A stretch of 64,000 nt of DNA from JANXSS01 sp040385645 (lineage in GTDB: Bacteria; Pseudomonadota; Gammaproteobacteria; Burkholderiales; Burkholderiaceae_D): the NCBI GenBank assembly GCA_040385645.1, contig JAZKGZ010000014.1, positions 1 through 64,000 of the forward strand, in the 5' to 3' direction. Positions 35,211 through 43,810 of this stretch are shown here, one piece after another; the first letter of the stretch is position 1, and each line of letters begins with the position of its first letter. Below the pieces are notes generated by a model that was not told the origin of the DNA, did no database searches, and saw nothing but the letters and a program-made list of their open reading frames with translations. The position numbers and the translations under genes are program-made.

Positions 35211-37235
35211 ATGACCAAAAAATTGACCGGCCTGCTGGGCTTGGTAGGTTTGTTTACCAGTGCATTGATTATCGGTGGCTGCGGAGGTGGTGGCGGCTCT
35301 CCCGGAACGGTGAGCGGCTCGGGTGGCTCAGGCGGCACTGGTGGTGGTACTGGAGCCCCGGTCGTGCCGGTAGCTCCGGTGGTGGTGCCGGCACCGTCGA
35401 TTCAACTGGCGCTCTTGAATGGTACGACTGCGACAACCTCTGTCAGTGCGACCGGTGCAACCACTGCGAGTGCAACCGTCAGAGATGAAAACGGTCAACT
35501 AGTCGCTGGCAAACTAGTCACTTTTTCAGCCGACGCGGCATTGGTGACGTTTAGCCCCAGCTCCGGTGCTGTGTTGACTAATTCATCGGGCGTAGCCACG
35601 ATTCAGCTTTCCCCGGCATCCATTACTTCTGCCGGTGCAGGTGTACTCAGCGTCGCGACCTCCGTAACACCAGCTGGCGCCGCTACCGGCGTATTGACGT
35701 CCACCTCGCTTGATTTCCAACTATCGGCGGCGAACCTGACATTATCCACGCTCGACATCGGCAGTGCCACACCATTGCCTGCTTATGGCACGCGGGCGGT
35801 TTCGGTATTTGCCAATATCAACGGCACGCCGGCGACCAATACGCCCGTGCAAGTGACGTTTTCGGCCAGCTGCGGTGCGGTAACGCCGGCAACCGTCACT
35901 ACCGATGGCACCGGCAAGGCGTCGGCAAGCTATACGGCAAATTCCGTGAGCATACCCGGCTGTGCGGGTGCCAACGCCACCATTGCCGCTACAGCCACCG
36001 GGGCGACCACGCTCAACGGTACCGTCAATGTCCAGGCAACCCAGGCAACTAATATCCAGTTTCTCAGCGCTACGCCGCAACTCATCTACCTGGTGGGCTC
36101 GGTAGGCGCGACGCAGTCACAGGTCTCGTTCAAGCTGGTCGATTCGAGCGGTAATCCGTTACAAAATCAATCCCTGCAGCTTTCGCTTAATAACACCGGA
36201 ACCGGCGTATCGCTTGGCACGGTCGGTAATACCGCTCCGGTAAATCTGACAAGCGATAGCCAGGGTACGGTATCGGTACCGGTATTTTCGGGTTCGATCC
36301 CAAGCTCGCTCCAAGTTAACGCGACGCTACTCTCGAACACGTCGGTCAATGCACGATCGAATATTCTGACTGTGGCTTCCGGTGTGCCGGTACAAAAAGC
36401 TGCCAGCCTGGCTGTGGAAAGGCTAAGCATCGAAGGGTTCAACACCGATGGCCAAACGACCAATGTGACGATGTCCCTGGCCGATCGCCAGGGCAATCCC
36501 GTGCCGGTCGGCACTTCGGTCAACTTCGTCAGCAGCTCCGGCGTAATGGTGCCTGCCAGCTGTACGGTACCGGCAAGGCCGGATGGTACGTCCTCGTCTG
36601 CCTGTGCAGTGACGATTCGTTCACAAGGTACTCGCCCAATGGGCGCCGGCCTGGCAGGCAAAGTCGCAATCCTCGCGTACACGCCGGGTGAGGAAGACTT
36701 TACAGATGTCAATAGCAACAATATCTACGACGGCGCTGAAACCTTCGTAGATCTCGGCAATGCGTATCGTGACGATAATCTCGACGGCGTTTTCGATGCA
36801 GGCGAATTCAGTGTTCCGCGTGCCGGCAGCAGTGCCTGCGGCGGCGGTGTCCAGGGACGGCCCAATACTTGTGACGGGGTGTGGGGTGCAAACGAAGTCC
36901 GGGTGCAGAGTAAGGTGATCTTTGCCACGGGGCAGGCAAAATTTCCGGCATCTAACCCTTCGGCTTTACTCATAGGATCGCCGAATTTTATCCTTAGCGA
37001 TTTGAACGATAACAGCATGCCGACCGGTACCACCATCGTAGTGGAAGGGCGGTCGAGTTCGCCAACCGGTACCTGCACCGCAACCGTTGCCCCGGCAGTC
37101 GTGCCGAACACTTTAGAGCCGATTATTGTCTCCCTTCGCCCCGCTTCAACCTGCGGTTTTAATGATCTGATCGATGTCACCATTACCTCGCCGCTCGGCG
37201 TGGTTACCTCGCATACGTTCAGATTGGATACTTGA
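35211..37235 (+). CDS. putative lipoprotein with bacterial Ig-like (invasin-type) repeats
   Basis: I do not recognise a specific function. From ATG 35211 the 674 aa product has a lipoprotein signal with lipobox LIIGGC (Cys24), then a Gly/Ser/Pro spacer. Several repeated beta domains follow, with motifs such as ATVRDENGQLVAGKLVTFSA and SLADRQGNPVPVGTSVNFVS that resemble Big_1 Ig-like domains. Near residue 490 an acidic stretch DVNSNNIYDGAETF then DDNLDGVFDAGEF looks like a paired calcium-binding loop. An upstream ATG at 35187 would spoil the short basic n-region. It sits between pilQ and aroKB and may be an adhesin or a surface protein linked to pili. Confidence 0.8.
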   Translation: MTKKLTGLLGLVGLFTSALIIGGCGGGGGSPGTVSGSGGSGGTGGGTGAPVVPVAPVVVPAPSIQLALLNGTTATTSVSATGATTASATVRDENGQLVAGKLVTFSADAALVTFSPSSGAVLTNSSGVATIQLSPASITSAGAGVLSVATSVTPAGAATGVLTSTSLDFQLSAANLTLSTLDIGSATPLPAYGTRAVSVFANINGTPATNTPVQVTFSASCGAVTPATVTTDGTGKASASYTANSVSIPGCAGANATIAATATGATTLNGTVNVQATQATNIQFLSATPQLIYLVGSVGATQSQVSFKLVDSSGNPLQNQSLQLSLNNTGTGVSLGTVGNTAPVNLTSDSQGTVSVPVFSGSIPSSLQVNATLLSNTSVNARSNILTVASGVPVQKAASLAVERLSIEGFNTDGQTTNVTMSLADRQGNPVPVGTSVNFVSSSGVMVPASCTVPARPDGTSSSACAVTIRSQGTRPMGAGLAGKVAILAYTPGEEDFTDVNSNNIYDGAETFVDLGNAYRDDNLDGVFDAGEFSVPRAGSSACGGGVQGRPNTCDGVWGANEVRVQSKVIFATGQAKFPASNPSALLIGSPNFILSDLNDNSMPTGTTIVVEGRSSSPTGTCTATVAPAVVPNTLEPIIVSLRPASTCGFNDLIDVTITSPLGVVTSHTFRLDT

Positions 37236-37373
37236 AACAACTTTGGGGTTAGGTATCGCGTTAGTACCTAACCCGTTTTGGATGGACGCTCGTCCCGAAT
37301 ACCTTAAAACCTTTGCCTGCAGCATTTCTTCAAGTATTCTGCCAAGTCCGTCGGCTCTTTTGGCTCGAACAAC

Positions 37374-39119
37374 GTGGCGCGAAATATATTTTTGATTGGC
37401 CTGATGGGCTCCGGCAAGACCACGGTCGGTCGGACCCTAGCCAGAAAGCTCAACAAACGATTCATCGATTCCGATCATGAAATAGAGGCGCGTACCGGCG
37501 CCTCTATTTCATTGATCTTCGAAATCGAGGGCGAAGAATCGTTTCGCCAGCGGGAAGCCGAAGTAATCAAAGACCTGGTCATGCGCAGCGATATCGTTTT
37601 GGCTACGGGTGGTGGCGCGATACTGCATCCGCGCAGCCGGGAGCTGCTGGCCGCGCATGGTACGGTGGTGTACCTTCGGGCCAGCGTCAACAGCATCTTG
37701 CAACGCACCGCGCACGACCGCAGTCGCCCGCTGCTGCAGACCGAAGACCCACGCCAGCGTATCGAGGAGTTGGCGCGACAGCGCGATCCGCTATATAACG
37801 AGATTGCAGACATCGTCGTCGATACGGGTCGTCCTAATGTACAATTTTTGGTTCAGACCATCCTGGCGCAATTAGAGGGCGATGCGTCAATGGCCCCCGC
37901 AGTCGATATACAACCCGACGGCGTCGCCGTGCCTTCACTACTGCCTTCATCGACCACTTTATCCATGGCTAACGCACCATTCTCGCTGTCTCCGACACCG
38001 CTTTTCTCAACATCACCAACCGCCCAGCCGGCCGCCATCACTCTACAAGTCGAGTTGGGCGAGCGCGGGTACCCGATCGCGATCGGGCCGAACCTGCTGG
38101 ACGATACGGCGCTGGTCACTAGCCAACTTGCCGGGGAGCGTGTAGCCATCGTTACCAATACGGTCGTGGCACCCCTGTATCTGGCACGCCTTACGGCTTC
38201 GCTCTTGGCTGCCGGAAAAAAAATCACGACCATCGTGCTGCCGGATGGCGAGGAAGAAAAGAACTGGTCCAGCCTGATGCTCATCTTCGATGCGCTGCTG
38301 GCCGACAAATGCGACCGCAAGACTACCATCGTCGCTCTGGGTGGCGGCGTAGTGGGCGACATGGCCGGTTTTGCGGCGGCTACCTACATGCGTGGCGTGC
38401 CGCTGGTGCAGATACCCACGACGTTGCTTGCGCAGGTCGATTCATCGGTCGGTGGCAAAACCGGCATCAATCATCCGCTGGGCAAGAATATGATCGGCGC
38501 GTTCTACCAGCCGCGTGCCGTGATCGCCGATACCGCTACGCTGGCGACGCTACCGTTGCGGGAGTTGTCGGCCGGGCTGGCCGAAGTCATCAAGCACGGG
38601 GCGATCATCGATACAGTATTCTTCGACTGGATCGAGGGTAATATCGCCGCCTTGATGGCGCGTGAGCCTGCTGCGCTGGCGCATGCGATTCAACGCTCGT
38701 GCGAGATCAAGGCCGACATCGTTCGGCAGGACGAACGCGAATCGGGTTTGCGTGCCATTCTCAATTTTGGGCACACCTTTGCCCACGCCATCGAGGCCGG
38801 GCTGGGGTTCGGTACCTGGCTGCATGGCGAAGCGGTCGGATGCGGTATGGTCATGGCTGCCGATCTGTCGTGCCGACTCGGCTTTATCGATGCGCATGCC
38901 AGAGACCGGTTGACAGCGCTGGTCAAGGCTTCGGGCTTGCCAGTCGTCGCACCCGATCTGGGTGGCGGCACCTGGCTCGAATTGATGCAGGTAGATAAGA
39001 AAAACGAGGGCGGCACGATCAAGTTCATCCTGCTGCGCCCGCTCGGCACTGCCCTGATCACCACCGTGCCGGAAGATATATTGATGCAGACGCTTTCGGC
39101 ATGCAGCCGACCGCAGTGA
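37374..39119 (+). CDS. aroKB: fused shikimate kinase / 3-dehydroquinate synthase
   Basis: One 581 aa frame holds two shikimate-pathway enzymes. Residues 1-170 are AroK: Walker A GLMGSGKTT at 9-17, IDSDHEIE at 31 and GGGA at 79-82. Residues 222-581 are AroB: the NAD loop GGGVVGDMAGF near 323, SSVGGKTGIN near 357, and metal ligands E404 (GLAEVIKHG), H467 (NFGHTFAHA) and H484 (WLHGEAVG). The 51-residue linker is Ser/Thr/Pro-rich. In relatives the two genes are usually separate neighbours. Met173 and Met198 (ATG at 37890 and 37965) could still allow a separate AroB. The GTG start at 37374 has no obvious Shine-Dalgarno sequence. AroB acts at the second step of the pathway and AroK at the fifth, so the fusion is not a channel of adjacent steps. 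Confidence 0.93.
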   Translation: MARNIFLIGLMGSGKTTVGRTLARKLNKRFIDSDHEIEARTGASISLIFEIEGEESFRQREAEVIKDLVMRSDIVLATGGGAILHPRSRELLAAHGTVVYLRASVNSILQRTAHDRSRPLLQTEDPRQRIEELARQRDPLYNEIADIVVDTGRPNVQFLVQTILAQLEGDASMAPAVDIQPDGVAVPSLLPSSTTLSMANAPFSLSPTPLFSTSPTAQPAAITLQVELGERGYPIAIGPNLLDDTALVTSQLAGERVAIVTNTVVAPLYLARLTASLLAAGKKITTIVLPDGEEEKNWSSLMLIFDALLADKCDRKTTIVALGGGVVGDMAGFAAATYMRGVPLVQIPTTLLAQVDSSVGGKTGINHPLGKNMIGAFYQPRAVIADTATLATLPLRELSAGLAEVIKHGAIIDTVFFDWIEGNIAALMAREPAALAHAIQRSCEIKADIVRQDERESGLRAILNFGHTFAHAIEAGLGFGTWLHGEAVGCGMVMAADLSCRLGFIDAHARDRLTALVKASGLPVVAPDLGGGTWLELMQVDKKNEGGTIKFILLRPLGTALITTVPEDILMQTLSACSRPQ

Positions 39120-39144
39120 ACGTTATTGACACATGAGGTAATCA

Positions 39145-40323
39145 ATGGCTAACCACGGCACGGCTGAGTGCAAAGTTGATAGCGACATGAGTTTGGCGAC
39201 CTACGCCTGCCAGGCGAGCTCGTCGTTCGGCCGGCAGTTTGCCGAAGCCCCCGACGCATCCCGCACCGAATTCCAGCGCGACCGCGATCGCATCATCCAC
39301 TGCGCCGCCTTCCGCCGGCTCGAGTACAAGACGCAGGTATTCGTCAATCACGAGGGTGATCTATTTCGCACTCGCTTGACCCACAGCATCGAAGTGGCGC
39401 AGATCGCCCGGTCGATCGCCCGCAACCTGCGCCTGAACGAAGATCTGGTCGAAGCAATCTCACTGGCGCACGATCTTGGCCACACACCGTTCGGTCATGC
39501 CGGGCAGGACGCATTGAACGCCTGCATGCAGCAGCATGGTGGTTTCGAGCACAACATGCAGAGCTTGCGGGTAGTCGATACCCTCGAACAGCGCTACGGC
39601 GCTTTCGACGGTTTGAACTTGATGTTCGAAACGCGCGAGGGTATTTTAAAACACTGCTCGCTGGCAAATGCAAAAAAGCTCGGCCAGATCGGCCAGCGCT
39701 TCATCGAACGCAAGCAACCGACGCTCGAAGCCCAACTCGCTAATCTGGCCGATGAAATCGCTTACAACAATCACGACATCGACGATGGCTTGCGCTCCGG
39801 TTTGCTGACCACCGCGCAGCTCGACGACATCGATTTCTACGCCCGTCAGCGTAGGGATGTGGAGCAAACTTTCCCTGGTATCGGCGGCCGCCGTGCGATT
39901 AACGAAACGATCCGCCGTATGATCAACGCGCTGATTGTCGATCTGATCGACACTTCGCAGTTACGTATGCGCGAGGCCGGTGTGCAGAGTGTGGAAGATG
40001 TACGCAATGCGCCGCCGCTGATCGCTTTTTCGGAAAAGGTCGGTGCCGAAGCGGCACTACTTAAACGTTTCTTGCGTGAAAACCTGTATCACCATTATCA
40101 GGTCAATCGTATGACCAGCAAGGCTCGCCGCATCATCAGCGAATTGTTCGACGCTTTCATCGAAGAGCCGAAGCTGTTGCCGCCAGACTATCTCGCCGTC
40201 AGTGACGATCCGGCGCGCATTGCCAACCTGCAGGCGCGCAAGGTTGCCGATTACATCGCCGGCATGACCGACAGGTATGCGATGCGTGAGCATCGCCGCC
40301 TGTTTCAGGTCAATGAAATCTGA
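39145..40323 (+). CDS. dgt: deoxyguanosinetriphosphate triphosphohydrolase (Dgt family)
   Basis: This HD-domain enzyme hydrolyses dGTP or other dNTPs to the nucleoside and triphosphate. The 392 aa product has the HD metal ligands in RTRLTHSIEVAQ (H80) and AHDLGHTPFGHAG (H109, D110) and the DEIAYNNHDIDDGL motif near residue 203. It lies 25 bases after aroKB, the common aroK-aroB-dgt order. It is convergent with the TonB receptor gene, 15 bases away. Confidence 0.93.
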   Translation: MANHGTAECKVDSDMSLATYACQASSSFGRQFAEAPDASRTEFQRDRDRIIHCAAFRRLEYKTQVFVNHEGDLFRTRLTHSIEVAQIARSIARNLRLNEDLVEAISLAHDLGHTPFGHAGQDALNACMQQHGGFEHNMQSLRVVDTLEQRYGAFDGLNLMFETREGILKHCSLANAKKLGQIGQRFIERKQPTLEAQLANLADEIAYNNHDIDDGLRSGLLTTAQLDDIDFYARQRRDVEQTFPGIGGRRAINETIRRMINALIVDLIDTSQLRMREAGVQSVEDVRNAPPLIAFSEKVGAEAALLKRFLRENLYHHYQVNRMTSKARRIISELFDAFIEEPKLLPPDYLAVSDDPARIANLQARKVADYIAGMTDRYAMREHRRLFQVNEI

Positions 40324-40338
40324 ATCAGTCAGCTAGGA

Positions 40339-42483
40339 TCAAAAATTCGCTGTCAGCGTCAGCCGGAACGAGCGCGATTCGATCGGATGAAAATGCACGT
40401 CCGATATGGCCGAGCCTACCGGCTCGTTCGCCAGGCGCGATTCATAGAAATAATCGATGGCGGAGTCGCGCCGGTTGGCCAGGTTGAAGCCTTCCAGTTC
40501 CAGGCGTAGCGCCGGGCTGATCTTGTAGCCGATGCGGCCGTTTAGCGTTGTGGTGCCTTTGGAGCGCACGCTGTTGTCTTCGACGAGTGGACGGGGCCCG
40601 AAGAGGCGTAATTGCAAGGCGCCGAACCACGGGCCGAGGTCGTCCACCGATGCAGCCAGCGAAGCCACGCCTTCGACTGCGCCCGGTATGCGGTTACCGA
40701 TCGGGTCGGCGTCGCGGAAGCGCGCCTTGGCAAATGCGATATCGGCGTCCACCGTCAACCAACGCGTCGGCTTGTAGTAGTTATTGAATTCGAAACCGAC
40801 CCGGCGGCTCGGTCGTCCGGCTTCGGTGGTGCCGGCATCGCCCACGAACACCAATTCAGAGTCGAAGGCAAGCTGATAGATCGACAGCGAACTCTGCAGT
40901 CCCGGCACGATTTCGGTCCGCATGCCCACCTCGGCCCCTTTACCGCGTACCAGGGCCGGTACCCGATCTGCCGCTGCGCCGGTTTTGGGGTCGATGGAAA
41001 TGGTCGTCCCGCGCGCGTCGTTGCTATGAAAACCGGTGCCGAGATTGACGTAATACTCCGTCTTGGCCCATGGCCCGAAAATCAGGTTGAGCTTGGGGCT
41101 GGTGATGCGGTCATTGGTTTTGCCGGAATTGGCCGGATTGTCGCTACGCACATCGAAGCGATAAAAATCCTGGCGCAAGCCGGCCACGGTCTTGAATTTA
41201 TCCGCCCAACGTGTGGTGTTTTCTAGATACAGCCCGGCGCTACCCTCGACGATATGGTCTTCGCGGGTCGTGCTCAGCCGCTGCCTGGCGGCTGTGCTGT
41301 ACAGGCCATTGTAGATATTGTCGTTTTGTAGTTGCAGGCCGATCGTGGTTTCGGATTCCCTGCCGAACAGTGGCGTAGGCAGAGCATGGCTGGCATTCAG
41401 GCCGGTGGTAGTGCGCCGGTCGCGCTGGTTGAACTGGTCGCCATTGACCGGGTCGTCGAGGAAGTAGGTGAAGTTGGAATACAAATCCAGTTCATTGTGA
41501 ATGGCATAAACGTTGACGCGCGTCATACCGGCGCTGGTTGTACGTCGCCATGCGCCTGAGAGACTGTAACGGTGTGCATCGCCGCCATCGGTAGTATCGA
41601 TGGCATCGAAACGTCCGAGTTCGCCGCTATCGACCGCACGCCGCGGAATCTGGTCGGTGGCATTCCACTTGCCGCGATACGCCATTGCCGTGACGTTGAA
41701 ACCGTTGGCGGCAGTGCCTTCGCTATAGCGCAGCACGCCGTTGACCTTGCGGTAACGATCAGGATTGGTGAACGGGCCGTCGTTATGAAACAGCTCCAGC
41801 GCGTACAGTAAATTGCCATTGCCGAAAGCCGGTGAATCGGCCAGCAGCGTCCGGCGAAAGCCGTTCTGGCCAATGCCGACGCTGGCAATGCCACGCTCGA
41901 GCCGGTCGGCATACACCACACTTGCCGCGCCGGCGGAGGCAAAATCGCCTTCGACGGCGTAGTACGGCCCCTTTCGATAGTCGAGCCGGGTGGTTAATTC
42001 CGGAATCAGAAAATTCAGATCCGTCCAGCCCTGGCCGTGGCCATGGCTACGTTGATTGACGATCATGCCGTCGATCGTGGTGCGGAAATCCGTGCCGTGG
42101 TCGAGGTTGAAGCCGCGCAGGTAAAACTGGTTTGCCTTGCCTTCGCCACTGTGTTGACTGACGATCAAGCCGGGCGTGGCTTCCAGCAGCTCCCCAGCCC
42201 GATACACCGTGCGCGCCTGCAATTGCTCTTGCGTGACGACGCCGGTATTGGCAGATTCGGCGATGCCCAGCTGGCTGTTGCGCGAAGCCTGAATCACCAC
42301 CGTTCCCAATTGTTCCTCGGGCTCGGCAGCGTGGGCTGGCAGGCCGACGGCGATCAAACTTATCAAGCCGGTCAAGCCTGCGCAGGTAGTGAGGGGAGTG
42401 AAGCAGGCAAAACGTAGATTACGAGGCGTGTCACTGGATGTGGCGTCTAGCCTGGTAGATACACGCGAGATGGAGGATGGCAT
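40339..42483 (-). CDS. TonB-dependent outer-membrane receptor
   Basis: This is an outer-membrane beta-barrel for uptake of an unknown ligand. From ATG 42483 the product is 714 aa, with a long signal region ending near LPAHAAEP, a plug domain (TVVIQASRNSQLGIAESANT, ELLEATPGLIVSQHSGEG and NQFYLRGFNLDHGTDFRTTI) and a barrel ending in FRLTLTANF with a terminal Phe. The start could extend to a GTG at 42537. No transporter, siderophore or regulator gene lies next to it, so the substrate cannot be inferred. His/Gly-rich NQRSHGHGQGW in the plug is notable. Confidence 0.88.
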   Translation of the reverse strand: MPSSISRVSTRLDATSSDTPRNLRFACFTPLTTCAGLTGLISLIAVGLPAHAAEPEEQLGTVVIQASRNSQLGIAESANTGVVTQEQLQARTVYRAGELLEATPGLIVSQHSGEGKANQFYLRGFNLDHGTDFRTTIDGMIVNQRSHGHGQGWTDLNFLIPELTTRLDYRKGPYYAVEGDFASAGAASVVYADRLERGIASVGIGQNGFRRTLLADSPAFGNGNLLYALELFHNDGPFTNPDRYRKVNGVLRYSEGTAANGFNVTAMAYRGKWNATDQIPRRAVDSGELGRFDAIDTTDGGDAHRYSLSGAWRRTTSAGMTRVNVYAIHNELDLYSNFTYFLDDPVNGDQFNQRDRRTTTGLNASHALPTPLFGRESETTIGLQLQNDNIYNGLYSTAARQRLSTTREDHIVEGSAGLYLENTTRWADKFKTVAGLRQDFYRFDVRSDNPANSGKTNDRITSPKLNLIFGPWAKTEYYVNLGTGFHSNDARGTTISIDPKTGAAADRVPALVRGKGAEVGMRTEIVPGLQSSLSIYQLAFDSELVFVGDAGTTEAGRPSRRVGFEFNNYYKPTRWLTVDADIAFAKARFRDADPIGNRIPGAVEGVASLAASVDDLGPWFGALQLRLFGPRPLVEDNSVRSKGTTTLNGRIGYKISPALRLELEGFNLANRRDSAIDYFYESRLANEPVGSAISDVHFHPIESRSFRLTLTANF

Positions 42484-42582
42484 CGAATTGGTGGCCTTAA
42501 AGCAAGCGGTAGAATAAAACCAGCAGGACTTTATCACCTTGACCGCCGCATTGCCGCTATTTTGTCGCTGGTTTTTTGCTGG

Positions 42583-42933
42583 CTACAGCAGTTCGATGCC
42601 GAATCGTCGGACGACCAATGCGAACGCAAAAAAACAGAGCATCGTGATGCATGCCGAAGCGAGTAGGGCGTACCAGAATCCGATCCGGGATAGCAGCAAT
42701 GGAAAGGCGAGAAACATCGGCAGCGTCGGCACGACGTACCAAAAGGTATACCAGGCATGGCTGGCGATCTTCTCTGCTGGCTGCTTTTCAACATAAAGCC
42801 AGATCAATGCCAGAAAAGTCACCATCGGAAGCGCCGCCACCAGCCCGCCTATACGGTCGCTGCGTTTGGCCAGTTCGGAGACGGCGACGACGATTGCCGA
42901 AGTGATAAGATATTTTGTGATCAGCCAGGTCAT
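42583..42933 (-). CDS. small membrane protein, DUF3147-like
   Basis: The function is unknown. The 116 aa product has four predicted membrane segments: LITKYLITSAIVVAVSELA, LVAALPMVTFLALIWLYV, TFWYVVPTLPMFLAFPLLL and FWYALLASACITMLCFFAF. The basic loop KRSDRIGGLVAALP is typical of a small conserved family I know as DUF3147. The upstream in-frame TTG at 42948 is less likely than ATG 42933. It lies 99 bases upstream of the TonB receptor on the same strand. Confidence 0.8.
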   Translation of the reverse strand: MTWLITKYLITSAIVVAVSELAKRSDRIGGLVAALPMVTFLALIWLYVEKQPAEKIASHAWYTFWYVVPTLPMFLAFPLLLSRIGFWYALLASACITMLCFFAFALVVRRFGIELL

Positions 42934-43129
42934 GATGTGTGTTGACAATTAAGTACCAAGTATTAAATGTTTAAGTTTGAACGTTCCGCGATATACAGCG
43001 TATTTTCTGGACCGAACACACTTAACCAGGCAATAAAAAGCACAGCAAAATAATGCTTTAAAACAATTTGAGTTGCTGTCTTTTAATTAACACTTTAAAG
43101 TAATTGCTCTAAATGGCTGACGAGATTTT

Positions 43130-43157
43130 TTGGATCGCGCCATCTATTTTATACAAT
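43130..43157 (+). promoter_or_regulatory. candidate promoter of the orphan gene at 43178
   Basis: TTGGAT (43130-43135), 16 bases and TACAAT (43152-43157) form a plausible promoter, with initiation about 15 bases before the ATG. It supports a start at 43178 rather than at the TTG at 43130. The rest of the 42934-43177 gap shows nothing else. Confidence 0.45.
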
Positions 43158-43177
43158 CACATATGAAGGAGAATCCG

Positions 43178-43705
43178 ATGAAAACTAAACTAAGTGCAGG
43201 CATCGCAGATACATTACGCGAGACCGGAGAATCCAGTGCTGCTGCTGCGGCTTCAGCCCGGCCAATTGCCTCGCCCCGACCCGCTGCAAAATTATCGGCA
43301 GAGTCACCGCTTGCCAAATTGCCCCGCGCCGCTGCTGCAAGCTCGAATTCGACCCCGCAAATTGCCGAAGGCACGGAAGTTTGGCGCCACGCATTTTTGC
43401 AAAACACAAAGAAACCTAGTGCGGAACTGAACAGTATCGCAGAGCAAATAGCACGTAATCCAGCTTCTGCCGCTGATCATTTCGATGTTAGCGCGGACGA
43501 AAAAGAAACGTTGCAAAATTTGATTGCTGACGTGTCGAAACTGCCCAAAGCAGAAAGAAGCGAGCTTGTGAAACAAGATTTGTCAGCCAAACTGGAGCAA
43601 TTCGCTGCATCGCTTCCTACTTCAGGCGAAGTTAAAGCAGAGCTCATGCGCGACCTGCACGCTGCAGCCTCAAAGCTGCCGGAAGCACCAAAAAACGGAA
43701 GCTAA
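43178..43705 (+). CDS. orphan Ala/Ser/Pro-rich protein, effector-like N-terminus
   Basis: I do not recognise this 175 aa protein. It starts at ATG 43178, seven bases after AAGGAG. Residues 15-70 are rich in Ala, Ser and Pro with few acidic residues (SSAAAAASARPIASPRPAAK), as in many type III secreted effectors. Residues 75-175 look helical and charged (SAELNSIAEQIARNP, VSADEKETLQNLIADVSKLP, VKAELMRDLHAAASKLP). There is no signal peptide or membrane segment. Its context is accessory: a promoter of its own and an orphan ATPase gene convergent downstream. The effector idea is only inference. Confidence 0.7.
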   Translation: MKTKLSAGIADTLRETGESSAAAAASARPIASPRPAAKLSAESPLAKLPRAAAASSNSTPQIAEGTEVWRHAFLQNTKKPSAELNSIAEQIARNPASAADHFDVSADEKETLQNLIADVSKLPKAERSELVKQDLSAKLEQFAASLPTSGEVKAELMRDLHAAASKLPEAPKNGS

Positions 43706-43810
43706 AAAAGTTGGATAGATGCGGCCGATAGTCGCGAAGCGGAGGCAGTGATCTAGTAACCATGAGAGGCGGTCGAGGCTTAACCGAATCTACGATTTGA
43801 CAGGTAAACT

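Noticed and set aside
43130..43177. Longer N-terminus of the orphan protein from TTG 43130
   Set aside because: The extension overlaps the likely promoter, and the AAGGAG site serves the ATG at 43178.
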